Below, piece after piece: positions 1 through 10,921 of a stretch of DNA of 64,000 bases. This DNA comes from Flabesymbios commensalis (taxonomy: Eukaryota; Annelida; Polychaeta; Terebellida; Flabelligeridae): the NCBI GenBank assembly GCA_964017125.1, contig OZ024904.1, forward strand, positions 2,291,718 to 2,355,717, read 5' to 3'. Under the pieces are notes generated by a model. The model ran no database searches, was not told the DNA's origin, and saw only the letters and a program-made list of their open reading frames with translations. A program made the position numbers and the translations under genes. How positions within the stretch are numbered: the stretch's first letter is position 1; each line of letters begins with the position of its first letter.

Positions 1-2
1 GG

Positions 3-212
3 GTTGTATTAAATGATAAACGGATCCCAGGAAAATCTACAAACCCACCAAGGCCACCATATATGACACACACAATGACACGTGGCTGCAAGAAGGGTTG
101 CAACAAAAACTGCTCGAGTAAGAGAAGAAAAATCCCCTGCTATGTAGAAGACTGTCAGAGATATCTAAGCAAATGTAGCTGCGTACAACACCTTGAGACC
201 TTGATGACGTGA
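3..212 (+). CDS. Cysteine-rich C-terminal fragment of unknown protein
   Basis: An open frame enters from the left edge and stops with TGA at 210-212, giving 69 residues. The first half is proline/threonine-rich and has no clear domain. The second half has closely spaced cysteines (RGCKKGCNKNC, then PCYVEDC and KCSC), which recalls the CXC/tesmin-type cysteine clusters sometimes found at the ends of nuclear or transposon proteins. The cysteine spacing does not fit that domain fully, so this is only a resemblance. No splice site or start is visible because the window begins inside it. It could be the tail of a mobile-element protein or of a host gene. No neighbour helps to decide. Confidence 0.35.
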   Translation, partial: VVLNDKRIPGKSTNPPRPPYMTHTMTRGCKKGCNKNCSSKRRKIPCYVEDCQRYLSKCSCVQHLETLMT

Positions 213-2073
213 GCGTGTGGTGATAGGGCCTGGTGGGTTACTGCCCGATGTTCTGGGCATGTCTAGGGGATTTACCCTCAGACATGCCCAGACGATCAAA
301 GACTTAGGTTTTGATATGCAATTTATTGCTGAAACACGGAGGCCTTTAGCACAGCTCCGCTATCTTCTGGTCGGATAGTCCTCAAGAGTCACAATAGTTG
401 AGGGTAACACCATTCATCCCACATGAGAGACCTAATGTCAAACACTATTGCCTGTAGTTTAGGCTCTAGCATGGCCAGCATCAGTGCCTGTACTGATGCA
501 GGAGCTGCATTGGCACCACTATTGAGTGGAGGAAACAGGCTACCCCGCTGGCAATCCACCACAATATTATAGCCATCCACGTGTAGGCTGCAGCTTCCCC
601 AACATGCAACAGACGTGACAGATCCCAAATGACCCTCCCCAGGTGGGTGCGAAAAGTACTACTACTAGCAATCATCCCAGTACCCCTTGGACTGACTATG
701 TTATGAAGTGATTATAATACCAAATGCTATATCACTGCAAGGGCTAATACGTATTCTATTATCAAGTTTTTGATCAATAAACATTATCATTGTTATGACA
801 TCGAACGCTCCTGATGTTTTCTTATCAAAAGTGAATATTAATATACAGTGTGAAACATTATTTCCAAAACATAAAAGCAGAGTTGTGTGTATATATGCCG
901 ACTTGTATACATATTTACAAGATATAACATCACTTCAGGACTGGTTTTATATTGATCTTTGACCCTGAAAATATTGGTCTAGACAACTTTATTAGCAAAT
1001 TATCTTAAATATTGACCAAGATACTGACAAATTCAAGTTTTTCTGTAATGGCCGCCATTATTGACTTCCTGCCAATTTCTAATAGTCGATTTGCAAGGTT
1101 GTGCACCGAGGTTGTGATCCTGATTATATGTAGATATCATTTCAGGTGCCCATATTTTTACAACACGCCGTGTCAGTTTTCCAGAAAATATGATGTTTCC
1201 CCTTTGGGTAGTAGTTCTGGGTAGTAGTTCCACATACGCTACAAAATAACAGTGCGGTATTATAATGTAAATGATGTGTCTATTTATCTCTTTTATCGCT
1301 GTCACATACATGTAATGTATATGGTTTTACTTTAGATCATGTTAGCATGTGAATTCAGAACAATGTGCGGATGATAACCTCATTCTGGGAGGAAGTTATT
1401 CAAATATAACTATGATATAACACAATTTTGCCAAAATATGAAACTATGGAGATCAAAAAGACATTAAAAATCATTTGAAAGTATAATGATGTCTGAAATT
1501 GTATTTCTTGATCCACAAAACCCCGATCTAGACACTAAGATGGCTCAAATATGATATCTAGAAGCTCAGATATCTTGATTTTAGGTTCGGCTGGCGGCCA
1601 TTTTGAATTATGGCGGCCATCTTGTATTAATAAATATAGTCTTGTGTATGTTATGTAACTCTCTGAAATTAAATATATAATATCAGGCATTCTAATCATC
1701 ATTTTATCCCCAAAAAGTCAATTTGTGCACTTTTTGCTAAAACGTGAATGTTGGATATTGTATTTCAATGGTCACGTGACCTATGAACTTCCTATGACCC
1801 CAAAATTAATATTGTCGTCAAAATGCATTATGGGATCTCAAAACCCGAACTTAGGGCCAAAAACACATTTCTAGGATTGCCGGAACTGTATTGATAGCCG
1901 ATTACTTTTTCTTCGGCGGCCATTTTGGAAATATGCAAATTAGCTAATTAAATATGCAAAATCTCGAATGGTATCTGGCAGATTTGAAATCTACGGGAAA
2001 AAATACAATAGAAACCGTTGAGAAAAGTTTGACAGACATGTTTATTAGATTGGTTCGGATATATCCCTGTCTA
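213..2073. other. No gene recognised
   Basis: AT-rich sequence without a convincing reading frame. It holds the 252-292 hairpin and three pairs of the motif ATGGCGGCCAT/CCATTTTG (about 1048, 1590-1622 and 1914-1925), which recur in several unrelated repeats of the window. The short minus-strand frames at 389-675 show no family I know. Confidence 0.5.
252..292. repeat. Perfect 13-bp inverted repeat (hairpin)
   Basis: TCTGGGCATGTCT at 252-264 is followed by its exact reverse complement at 280-292. A further AGGG/CCCT pairing lies inside, leaving a very short loop. It sits 40 bases after the stop of the cysteine-rich frame, so it could be a transcript 3'-end structure or the end of a mobile element. 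Neither is shown. Confidence 0.6.
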
Positions 2074-2286
2074 AGAGTTGTGTGAGCAGGCAAAACTAAA
2101 TGTATTTTTTTGCCTTTCAAGTAATTTTTCACGTCTCAATTACGAATCTTATAAAACTTATATTACTATAGTTGTATTATACTGAAATATATCACTGAAA
2201 ACACTCATATTTACTGCCTAATTTACAATTATTAGATGTTCGATGCTGTACCATACCCACATGCCAGGTCATATTTTTCATTAAAG

Positions 2287-3060
2287 GTCAACCCGGGGCT
2301 GACTAGGACAATTCTGGCGGGGCTAACTGCGACAGTCCCAGTTAGCCCCGGTGTGTCCCAGTTTGCCCCAGTTGTAATAGAGCATTGTGGCCCACTTAAC
2401 CCCTGTGGGTACTGACATGTGACCTAAATATATGTTTGCGCAACTCAAGTAACATTTGTTAGGCCTACTTTAGATTGTATGTATTGGGGATGGACACAAT
2501 GTGGGTGTTACGTAGTATCAACACATTAGGCCTATAGTGCATCGGGGATCAGCTGTTATTTTCTGCATTATTTTGTTGCACTTTAAAAGGCATATATATG
2601 TTTATTTATAGCTCACCCCCTTCAAACTATTTGGAATCATCACAGGATGCAGTATACCTTGTTTAATCTCTATAGATCCTAAATTACTGAAATTTTAGGA
2701 GTGTCCCAGTGACAATAACAAGGCCCTTGTGACAATAACAAATATCACACCTAGGTTGAATGATTGTTTTGAATCTCTAACTCTATTATTGTCTGCCCCA
2801 GGGCGATAAATGATAAAAGTGTCCCAGTTAGCCCCGGTCTCTCCTATAACTATTCATGTTGAAATATACGTTCTTTTTCATTCAAAAAGCATGTATTAAA
2901 TTGCTCAACATCATGACATCTATTCAGTGGTAGACACATAAATACAAAATGGCACGTGATCGTAATAATATGTCCCAGTTAGCCCCGGTCTCCCATATAA
3001 CTATTCATGTTGAAATATACGTTCTTTTTCATTGAAAAAGCATGTATTAAAACACATTTT
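2287..3060. repeat. Spaced repeat of CCCAGTTAGCCCCGG units
   Basis: GTCCCAGTTAGCCCCGGT and variants occur near 2334, 2820 and 2970, with the opposite strand form (GGGGCTAACTGCGAC) near 2319. The last two units carry about 85 bases of shared flank (CTATTCATGTTGAAATATACG and on), so they are a direct repeat about 150 bases apart. The second window copy has the same array at about 47925-48690, and a related GGGGCTAACTGAGAC occurs at about 47572 just outside the duplication. Confidence 0.7.
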
Positions 3061-3130
3061 ATGTTTAGGCAGGAAATGCGCAATATGGGTTTTTATATTA
3101 ATCCCTGTGCTGCTTAATTGTTTGTGAGTA

Positions 3131-3199
3131 TTTTTCATTCATTTGAAGTTCAATTGCTAACGCAAATTGCTAACGCAATTTCCTGCTTCAAATGAAAAT
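3131..3199. repeat. Hairpin with CATTTGAAG arms and GCTAACGC core
   Basis: TTTTCATTCATTTGAAG is answered by CTTCAAATGAAAA, and the interior contains AATTGCTAACGCAA-type inverted words. A related piece (ATTTGAAGCTGGAATTGCTAACGCAATTTCC) lies at 4550-4581, and GAAATTGCTAACGCAATG at about 27590. Arms of this kind form the core of the second TTAA-flanked MITE family elsewhere in the window. The duplicate copy is at about 48777-48845. Confidence 0.6.
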
Positions 3200-4584
3200 A
3201 ATAGTATTTCTAAAAAATAGACATCTTCCAAATGTTATTTTATTTAGTCTGAAATTTGCTTGAAACGTATATATTCTAACTTAGCAGCACAAGGGTTTAA
3301 AACAAAGTCGCGTGAGCATGCCCCCGCACCCCGCCCCCTTTACCGACAAAAAGAAAAGTACAAAAAGGTCCACTTTCTGCTCAAAACGACCCCCCACACA
3401 AAAATCCTGGCTACGGGCCAGGACTCACGGTCTACTTTAAAGAGGAAGTGATCAATACAGCTAGAAATGCATGTAACCGTTACTTCATGACATTATAATA
3501 TCACGAACACAAAGTTTAACATTAACATTAATAAATGAATAACCTAATAAATAACCTATATTCAACCAGGCTAGATTACAGTTCCATTATTTTTACCTCG
3601 GCGATCATATTATTTTATCAGTTACTCTGCATACATTGGTGAAATTAAAATATTATTTTGTTTCTCAGAGGGTTGTCATGCTTCACTGACACCGACGTGC
3701 CATAGTGCGTTACGTATTTTATATCAGTGACAATCTTGATAGTAGACGCTTTGTATAGTTATATCTTATCTATTTTAGGAGTCGATTAAAGCCACAACAA
3801 ACACTGCATTTTATTAAAAGTAGAATACACAAATAAATGATAGGTACTTATTTAAAAACTTATCGAGTTTAAAATATAAAACTCGTATAATTGATCCGTT
3901 ATGTTTGGTTTGAAATACCGCACAAAAGAGTTAGCGTGGTAGGCCTATATATAATCTATAATCGTTATACTTATTGTACATAGTTATATATCACATAGTT
4001 ACATCTATACAGAGGTTTAGCGTAGGCCTATATACTTAAAACTACATCTAGTTAGATATTGAGATATATGCACTGATAGGAACATTCCTTAAAAATCATT
4101 GTTCAAAATTCGAAAGAAATTTAAATAACAATCTATGGAATATTATTCATATTAGAGCGAATCAAAACTTTTCATATTTTCTGTTCCATACAAAATTTTA
4201 TTGCTTTTGTCTATGTTAATGTAAATGAAATAAAATTGGAATTTTAGGCCACCTTTGTTCACAAGTTCATGTAAAATATGTGTACTGATTTAAGCCTTGA
4301 GCCGCTATATCAAATAATAATAATAATAAAAATTTATAATGATATAAATTTCCACCCGCATGAGTGAGTGAAATTACTCATTACATATTTGTTTAATTCG
4401 AATCCAAAAATTTGCTATTCTCGACGCAATTCTTGTTTAAACACTCATTTCATTCCCAATAACAGTGATTTAACAGATTAAAAACGACGTGTTTAGCAGT
4501 GAAATGGTTAACCCTTGTCCTGCTGAATTGCTTCAATTGTATTTTTAGTCATTTGAAGCTGGAATTGCTAACGCAATTTCCAAT
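3200..4584. other. No gene recognised; MITE debris at the right end
   Basis: Very AT-rich, with no coding signal on either strand. From about 4425 the words TGTTTAAACACTCATTTCATTCCCAATAACAGTGATTTAAC and GTTAACCCTTG match the body and end of the second TTAA-flanked MITE family, so an eroded copy sits there. Confidence 0.5.
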
Positions 4585-4803
4585 GTTTCTTCCCCATCCA
4601 CGTGTGAAAGTCAGTATTGTGGGGAGCCTCCGTGACCGAGAGGTAGCGTGCTCGGCCTCAGACCGCCAGGGCTCCAATTTCGAATCCCGTGTCTGGAGGA
4701 CAGTGTCATCTCATTCATCTCACCATCCTCAGGAGGTTCTCCTGGCCCATTTTAGCCTATATGTGCACAAAGGTGGCCTAAAGGCCGATTCATTTCATTT
4801 CAT
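4585..4803 (+). mobile_element. SINE fragment (5'-truncated, tRNA-like)
   Basis: It contains the second tRNA-like module of the window's main SINE (GACCGAGAGGTAGCGTGC as box A, GGGCTCCAATTTCGAATCC as box B), the body ending GGTGGCCTAAAGGCCGATT and the (TTTCA)n tail. The first module is missing. It is shared with the other duplication copy, so it was inserted before the duplication or haplotype split. Confidence 0.85.
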
Positions 4804-4869
4804 CATGTTTATTAAACCTCCACATGTATTAGGCTTGGTATGATACATATTGGTATAGGCAGCTCAAGG

Positions 4870-5290
4870 ATACAAGTTTTTCAGGTCCCTACCAGTCATT
4901 CACTAATCGGGACAGAATAGGGAATAATAGAGCTGCGATTTGGATATAGGTTAACCACTGTTAACTTACGAATTGCATGTAAATTATCACCATTGGTAGG
5001 CTAAGTAAAGCACAAGGGGCCCAACCAGTTTTTCAACGATCAGTACAGAAAGGGATTTTGACCCATGCGGCCATGCTAACCAGATACAGGGAAACTTGTG
5101 AATTGCATACAAATTATTAGATTTTAACAGTAAATCACAGGGGGCCCCGACTAGTTATCAACTGATCGGTATAGAATATGAATTAGATGCTGTTTATGTC
5201 AAAGGCATCAGAAGAACATAAATTTCATGAAAACTTAATTATCATTATAGGCCACATCATCACAGGGGCCCCCAACCAGTTGCTGTATCA
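4870..5290. repeat. Diverged tandem repeat, unit about 125 bases
   Basis: The phrase GGGGCCC-AACCAGTT-TCAACTGATCGGTACAGAA recurs near 4890 (weakest), 5015, 5137 and 5261, each time followed by AATTGCAT(A/G)(C/T)AAATTAT-like text. The duplicate copy is at about 50525-50925, where the last unit is shortened. Confidence 0.65.
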
Positions 5291-6164
5291 TATATATAGT
5301 GTCTTATATCATATGTGAGAGAATGAGCATGGCGCATAGAACACGCGCGCGAAAATAAGTTTCAGTGCCCCCCACCCCCCCCCCCCAAATGTGGTGGGCC
5401 CTAGACCAAAGGCCTATATGGCCTACTGCTAAAAACGGCGCTGGTAGGCCTATATATTAAGAGACAGCACACAGTGTAAAGCCACGTAAATTTACTCTTT
5501 CAACATGGGATCTAGGTTCTTCCGCACCAATAATGGTCTTTCATAGATTACAGTTGAAACAATGATAACCTCCTATAACACATTCAGTTAGCAGTAGCAT
5601 ATTCAGAAATATTCGACAGTAAATTGCTGCAAATCTAGAATGCTCTGGAGAAAAATCGACTGTAGGCATATTGTGAAATTTTGGCCTAGAGGTGATGACG
5701 TGTTAAAATGTGGACATCGTTGTTTTATTATCTATTGATATCTATATTGATTATCAATTGATATCTAAAAAAATAATATTGATATCTAGAGGACACGTCC
5801 TGGGGGGGGGGGGGACATGTGCCCCTTAAGGGATCATGGACTACCTATAGCTTTGGAGATATGACCACTTAATTAATCGTGTCAAATGGGAAAATGGCGG
5901 CCATCTTGGAAAAAGGAGTCATCTTAAAAATCGAATGCACTTTTGACCTTGGCATCCGATGGTTTATAACTGCTGCTTATAAAATACGATTACAATGGGA
6001 TAATGGAAAGTTCCTCATTGATTGGTCTGGTGACTGTAACAAAAAATCAAAATCGACACCCCCCCCCCCCGCAAAAAAAACATATAACTCTGGATTCGAA
6101 TCTTCTTCACCTACGTACTCACTCTATACGAGTGCCAGTTTAATCACACATTTTACACTTAATT
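5291..6164. other. No gene recognised; homopolymer runs
   Basis: Contains C/G runs of 9-14 bases at about 5376-5386, 5803-5814 and 6060-6070. Their lengths differ in the second duplication copy, so they are unstable. AAAATGGCGGCCATCTTGG at 5892 is another occurrence of the recurrent ATGGCGGCCAT motif. The frame at 5879-6181 is interrupted differently in the other copy and looks like chance. Confidence 0.5.
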
Positions 6165-6790
6165 TATTAGGACTCGGTTAAGACGACACAGGGAAGAAAA
6201 AGGGGTTTGGGTGAATCGGTGGGTTTATTAAATAACATCATCTAGCCAAAACAGTTATATGCATATATATAATTATACAATGTTACGTAATAAGTTGTAA
6301 CAATTGTAAAGCTAGAATGTTATCTAAAAAATATAGTTATAAACACAGATGTGCGCCTGCATCTAGTTGTGACCTCCCGATTAACAACTACACTATACTA
6401 TACTATGATATACTACGATTACATACATTACATAATGGATCGAATGAGAATGCAACTGAGTCAAGCATGAAAGGTGACGCGCAGGTCACTGTGAAATAAA
6501 AATAAAAGGGGTGGGAGGGTGGGAAATCTGCTGCTGGGCAAATGCAGCGCCGCTGACCGCCAGAGTAAAACTGCCTGCTATGTAACCTACACAGGGATGT
6601 ATGTACATGCTTCCAAAGCCAGGCCTGAGAAGAGGTGGTGAATATCCATCCACACCCCAGCCTGTGGCACTAAAATTTATGACCTGATACTCTTGATGAC
6701 CCCGCCAACCGGATCCAGGCTCCCCACACATGTGAAGACATATATACACACCCAGCCTCCCACCCAAGGAGTGAGCCGCGGCGTCTTATA
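6165..6790 (-). mobile_element. End-repeat remnant of a DIRS/Ngaro-type element (fossil)
   Basis: This stretch matches the terminal-repeat region of the element at 51821-55437 in the second duplication copy: one repeat of the TTTATTAGGACTCGG...GTTGTGACCT type followed by the segment that lies between the two repeats there. No coding part of the element is present, so it is a broken remnant. Both copies of the duplication share it, so the element's arrival predates their separation. Confidence 0.65.
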
Positions 6791-7312
6791 AAATAAAATA
6801 GAATTAATCAAAGAATAATTCCTTCATAAAAGGTGATAAAAATATGTTATATTGGGTTACTATACATTGTTTTTCCGCACCCATGCTGTTGGTTTTCACT
6901 ATGAGACGTATGGTGAGATCAGCCCATCTCACACTCTCTCCAAGACGCTTCACTGCTCTGTTTGATTTTGCCGCTTCAAATAGATATTCGTACGAGAAAA
7001 TTGGTCTACATACTGCATCGTTGGTACGGCGAGATGGCACTCAGCACTCTGTACCACATCAAGTGGTGACTTGTGTTCAGATCAGCCCATCTCGCCTTCC
7101 CAACGATGCCTTATGCATATATTAGGCATTTAGATAGCATCCACCATCCCTCTGTATCATCTCTGAAAAAACCTGCTTTCTGCATTTTTATTATGTTTAT
7201 TGGACGTTATATTTTCCTGCTCCTCTGCTATTAATCATAGGCCTACCATGCCATAGGCCTGCTGCTTGTGACAAACTTTAACAAATCACAGTTTACGGAT
7301 GTCTGATAAAAC
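6791..7312. other. Half-kilobase present only in the first duplication copy
   Basis: It occupies the position where the second copy has the element's coding region. A 13-base word, GAGATGGGCTGAT on the minus strand, occurs twice (about 6914 and 7079). A minus-strand open stretch of 78 codons (6804-7040) has no recognisable motif. It may be another internal part of the same fossil element or unrelated host sequence. Confidence 0.4.
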
Positions 7313-7726
7313 CGTTACCTATTAAAGTCAGTATGTCTGGATCTTCACTTTGTTATATCATCTATATCACAAAATAGATTTATTTCAAATAATACACATT
7401 ACAATATTGGATAATTTTTATTCAAGGTGATGTGGAAATAAATGTTGAACAATAAGTGATAACTGCATCAAATTGTCATAAAAACATCCCATCATGAAGA
7501 TCATGCTATATGTCATCGGATAGTCCATTGAATCCATTATTTTTTCTTATATAAAGAAGCACATAAAATCACAAAAACGCTATTTGTATGGTGCCACTGT
7601 CTCCATAAGATGTAGGCACCTTAAATCTTTTCCGAAGGCAGTCAACTTTTCCTTAAAACCTGACAGATACGTTTTAGACCAAATAAGTCTGCAAACAAAC
7701 AAAATATATAAATGTTTGAAAGTAGA

Positions 7727-7966
7727 TTAACCCTTCCAGCGTGGCGATCGACTTTAGACGTCAGATTCTGACGTCTGTAGACGTCAGATTCGTAAATTTT
7801 AGACTTCAATATCTAACGTTTTTTTTTGTCGATCCCCGCACTGAGAGTGTAAATTATTTAGACCCATATGATAGGAGTTACACGAAGCGGAAAAAGCTAA
7901 CTAAGACATTTCTGATGATTTCAAATTGAAAAAAAAACCCTTTGGTCTCAGCGCTGTAAGGATTAA
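7727..7966 (+). mobile_element. TTAA-flanked palindromic MITE, family A
   Basis: It starts TTAACCCTTCCAGCGTGG and ends CAGCGCTGTAAGGATTAA. The first 100 bases are a near-palindrome (GATCGACTTTAGACGTCAG ... TCGATCCCCGC) with a GACGTCTGTAGACGTC core. The rest is a body containing AACTAAGACATTTCTGATGATTTC and AAACCCTTTGGTCTC. TTAA targets and CCCTT ends are the hallmark of piggyBac-type transposition. No transposase is in the window. Confidence 0.8.
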
Positions 7967-7971
7967 CCACT

Positions 7972-8422
7972 TTAACCCTTTCATCGCGGGGATCGACTTT
8001 AACCCTTTAAGCCCTCACGATGCATTAAAACATCATTTTACATCCCTGAAAACACACTTAATTTTCGTACAACTAGGGGCTTTATAATGCAAATTTCTAT
8101 GAAACTGATTTACCAATACATGGCAATTTTCTTTAATTTTTCACCCACATCAAATCATCTTCATCCACTACAAGTCGAGAATTGCGACAGCAACTCGCGG
8201 CTTGTAGTGGATGAAGATGACAATGGTAAATTCAGGCTTGAAAGAGTTAAGTCAGAATCTGACGTCTAAAGTCGATCCCAGCACTGTAAGAATAAAAATA
8301 TTTATAATAACAGTAAAGCCATAACATAGGTAATCAAATGAAGCGGAAAGAGCTAATACTAAGACATTTATGAGGATTTCAAATTGAAAAACAAATCTTC
8401 ATCCTAAGCGTTGTCAAGGTCA
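7972..8422 (+). mobile_element. Family A MITE interrupted by another MITE
   Basis: The left end TTAACCCTTTCATCGCGGGGATCGACTT and the right portion (GTCAGAATCTGACGTCTAAAGTCGATCCC, then the usual body) belong to one family A element. Bases 7999-8250 are a different MITE sitting in its TTTA/TTAA site. In the second duplication copy the right half is missing. Confidence 0.7.
7999..8250. mobile_element. Nested TTAA-flanked MITE, family B-like
   Basis: TTAACCCTTTAAGCCCTCA at the left and GGCTTGAAAGAGTTAA at the right are imperfect inverted ends. The interior holds a strong hairpin, CATCTTCATCCACTACAAG ... CTTGTAGTGGATGAAGATG (about 8155-8220). Its position inside the palindrome of a family A MITE makes it the younger of the two. 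Confidence 0.7.
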
Positions 8423-9165
8423 ACCACTTTAACCTCCCTCGTCGCATGTATTCACCACGTGGCAGATTTTGAATAAAACTCATTAAATGAAAAATAGTAT
8501 AATCCTTCACAATAAGATATATTATTCTTGAGCATTTCATACAATCAGGTTTAACAGTTTCCTTATATCAAGAGACACTATAACTTTTTCATGAGCAAAC
8601 AAAATGTAAAAAAAAGTTATATATAAATGGTACTATAAAATTACGCATACATACGAAATAGCACGTGAACATACATATATGACAAATAAGTCTGTAATGA
8701 CTTTTGTTTATGTCAAAAAAATATTTGTCTGTCTGTATACATGGTATATCTTTAACAAAATAATGATTGTATCATCGTGTTAATGTGTGAATAGAATAAG
8801 ATTTAACAGTGTACATTGGACTTCGCCCTAGAGCTAGATCAATGTTGGTGCAATATCAAAAACGACACCGGGTCAAAGTATCTATGTGTTCTCTAGGCAT
8901 GTTGCATAACATTAATCCAGTTACGGTCCACCATCGACACAGCGGTTTATTTATACAAGTGACCAACATTGGACCAGCATCGTGCCCATGTCTCGCGTCA
9001 CTAGGGATGTTTATAAATGTTATATAGAAGAGTGGTTATATAATTTATAATAAAATAGGTTTGAGATGTGAAACCCCCTTCGTTCACTGATGTCAGGCCT
9101 AGTCATTGACTGTATTGCCCAAACTGTTATGTGGGCCACACAATAAAAGTTCTAACGCACTAGGT
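8423..9165. other. No gene recognised
   Basis: AT-rich. The part up to about 8805 is absent from the second duplication copy, which resumes at GTACATTGGACTTCGCC (8806 here, about 56331 there). The frame 8809-9027 is conserved between copies only because the DNA is; it has no known motif. Confidence 0.5.
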
Positions 9166-9169
9166 TATG

Positions 9170-10500
9170 TTATTATAATGCATATCCTGCTCTCATAAAT
9201 CCAAATCGTAATTTAATGTGACACAGCCTGACATCACATACTATGTTTACAGTGCGATATTGTGTCATTATAAAGTCATATCTTGATGCTAATTACTGAA
9301 CATATAGTGATATATCCTAACACTATGATGCCACATTGTGAGCCAAAGTGCCATATACTGACATTTTAATACAGTATTCTGACTGACATCATCCTTACCC
9401 CATAATGCCAAACTTTGATATTATCATATCCTTATTATTTGTAATGTTATATATGTATCTACTAAAACAACACATCCTGGCATTTAATGTCATACCCTTA
9501 AATTGTAACGCCATGTGGTGACATCAATGCCGATGGTTTAAACATATAGTTTATTGTCCAATGGAAGCAATACAGGATTGTAATAGCTGCCTTCGTTCGG
9601 AAGAAAAGAAAGTGAGTGATGCTTGCTGAGTCATGGTGTGAATAAAATGAGTAGGTGTTAGAGATCAAAATGTTGTGCCACTGTATTGTTAATGATGATG
9701 GTTCCTTTGTGGAAAAGTACACGTGTGTCCACGTGTTTGGCCAGTCAGTTAATTAATTATCTAATCAGTGTAAATCTCGTTGGCAGAGCTAGAAAATGTC
9801 ATAAAACAAATGCTTGCAATTGCGTGGTATCATATCAATGGTTGTTGTAAACCCAGTAAACACAGAACACCTGTACATCAATGCCTATATGCTGCTCTTA
9901 ATAGGGCATATGCCATATCCTGACATTCTTTTTGAAATATTAATACACATCTGTCCATATTATCACATATACCATATTCTGCCATTCGTATACCCTATAG
10001 GCCTACTGACATTATAATAACATATCCTTATGACTTAATCGCACTACAATATAGTATTGAAATGTCTTATCCTGATATTTCATTTTTCATTTCATTTATT
10101 AGCCTACAAGAGAAGAGAACATACTAAAGTACAGTAAACACAAAATGTTATTTGTAAATATTAAAAGGCACGTAGCAATAAGTTTAAAAGTATTCTGTTT
10201 TGATAATTATTATTTAATTATGATCATGATATAAAAATGTCATTTTATGGTATTAAAATGCCCTATCATTCCCTTATAGTGACAACTCATGACGTTTGCC
10301 CTTCATTTTCTGACCATTTTTAGTATTTATAGTGCAATATCTTGACATTGTAAAGCCATAATTATACTGACATTATGACGCAAAATAATGTAAATATATT
10401 AAAATGCCATATCAATATATTAATTATCAATATGCCATTTACAGACATTTTAATGCAGCATTCCGACTGAATAATGACAAATATCTATCTAATCACAGCC
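9170..10500. repeat. Degenerate satellite-like repeat of ATGCCATATCCTGACATT
   Basis: Variants of ATGCCATATCCTGACATTTTAATG come back at irregular 30-60 base steps (for example near 9180, 9340, 9420, 9905, 9965, 10255, 10325, 10400, 10430). The pattern looks like an old, strongly diverged short tandem array. The copy at about 56690-58020 has it too. Confidence 0.55.
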
Positions 10501-10921
10501 TATCAATGAATAATGGATGCAAAATCAAGGCCACTTGATTATCCTGATCTCGCAGGCACACCGGGAGGCACACTCAGCTCGTGGACTTTCCCTTTTTCGA
10601 TCTTGGATTTCATATGTATACATAGTCATGTGGCTGGCCATCTTGGATTCGGCGGTTGTCTTGAATTTGATATGACTATTGTCTTGCGTGAGGTCATTTT
10701 GTTTTAGGTATAGTCATCTTATTTGCAGCCATCTTTGATTTGGTGGCCATCTTTGATTTGATAAGTTGTTCGCAGCTATCTTCGAACAACTACCCGATTT
10801 CTGATGTCGGCATTCTAGCTTCTGACCTGTCATGGTACTGTTTCCCAGTGATAGGCACCACTATTGCTTCAGGTGTAATAATTGAATCCAAGTTTTGTAT
10901 GTGAATGTTGAATGTATAGCT

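Noticed and set aside
5879-6181. A conserved small gene shared by both duplication copies (5879-6181 and 51537-51818).
   Set aside because: The frame shifts in the poly-C tract between copies and its conservation equals that of the surrounding noncoding DNA.
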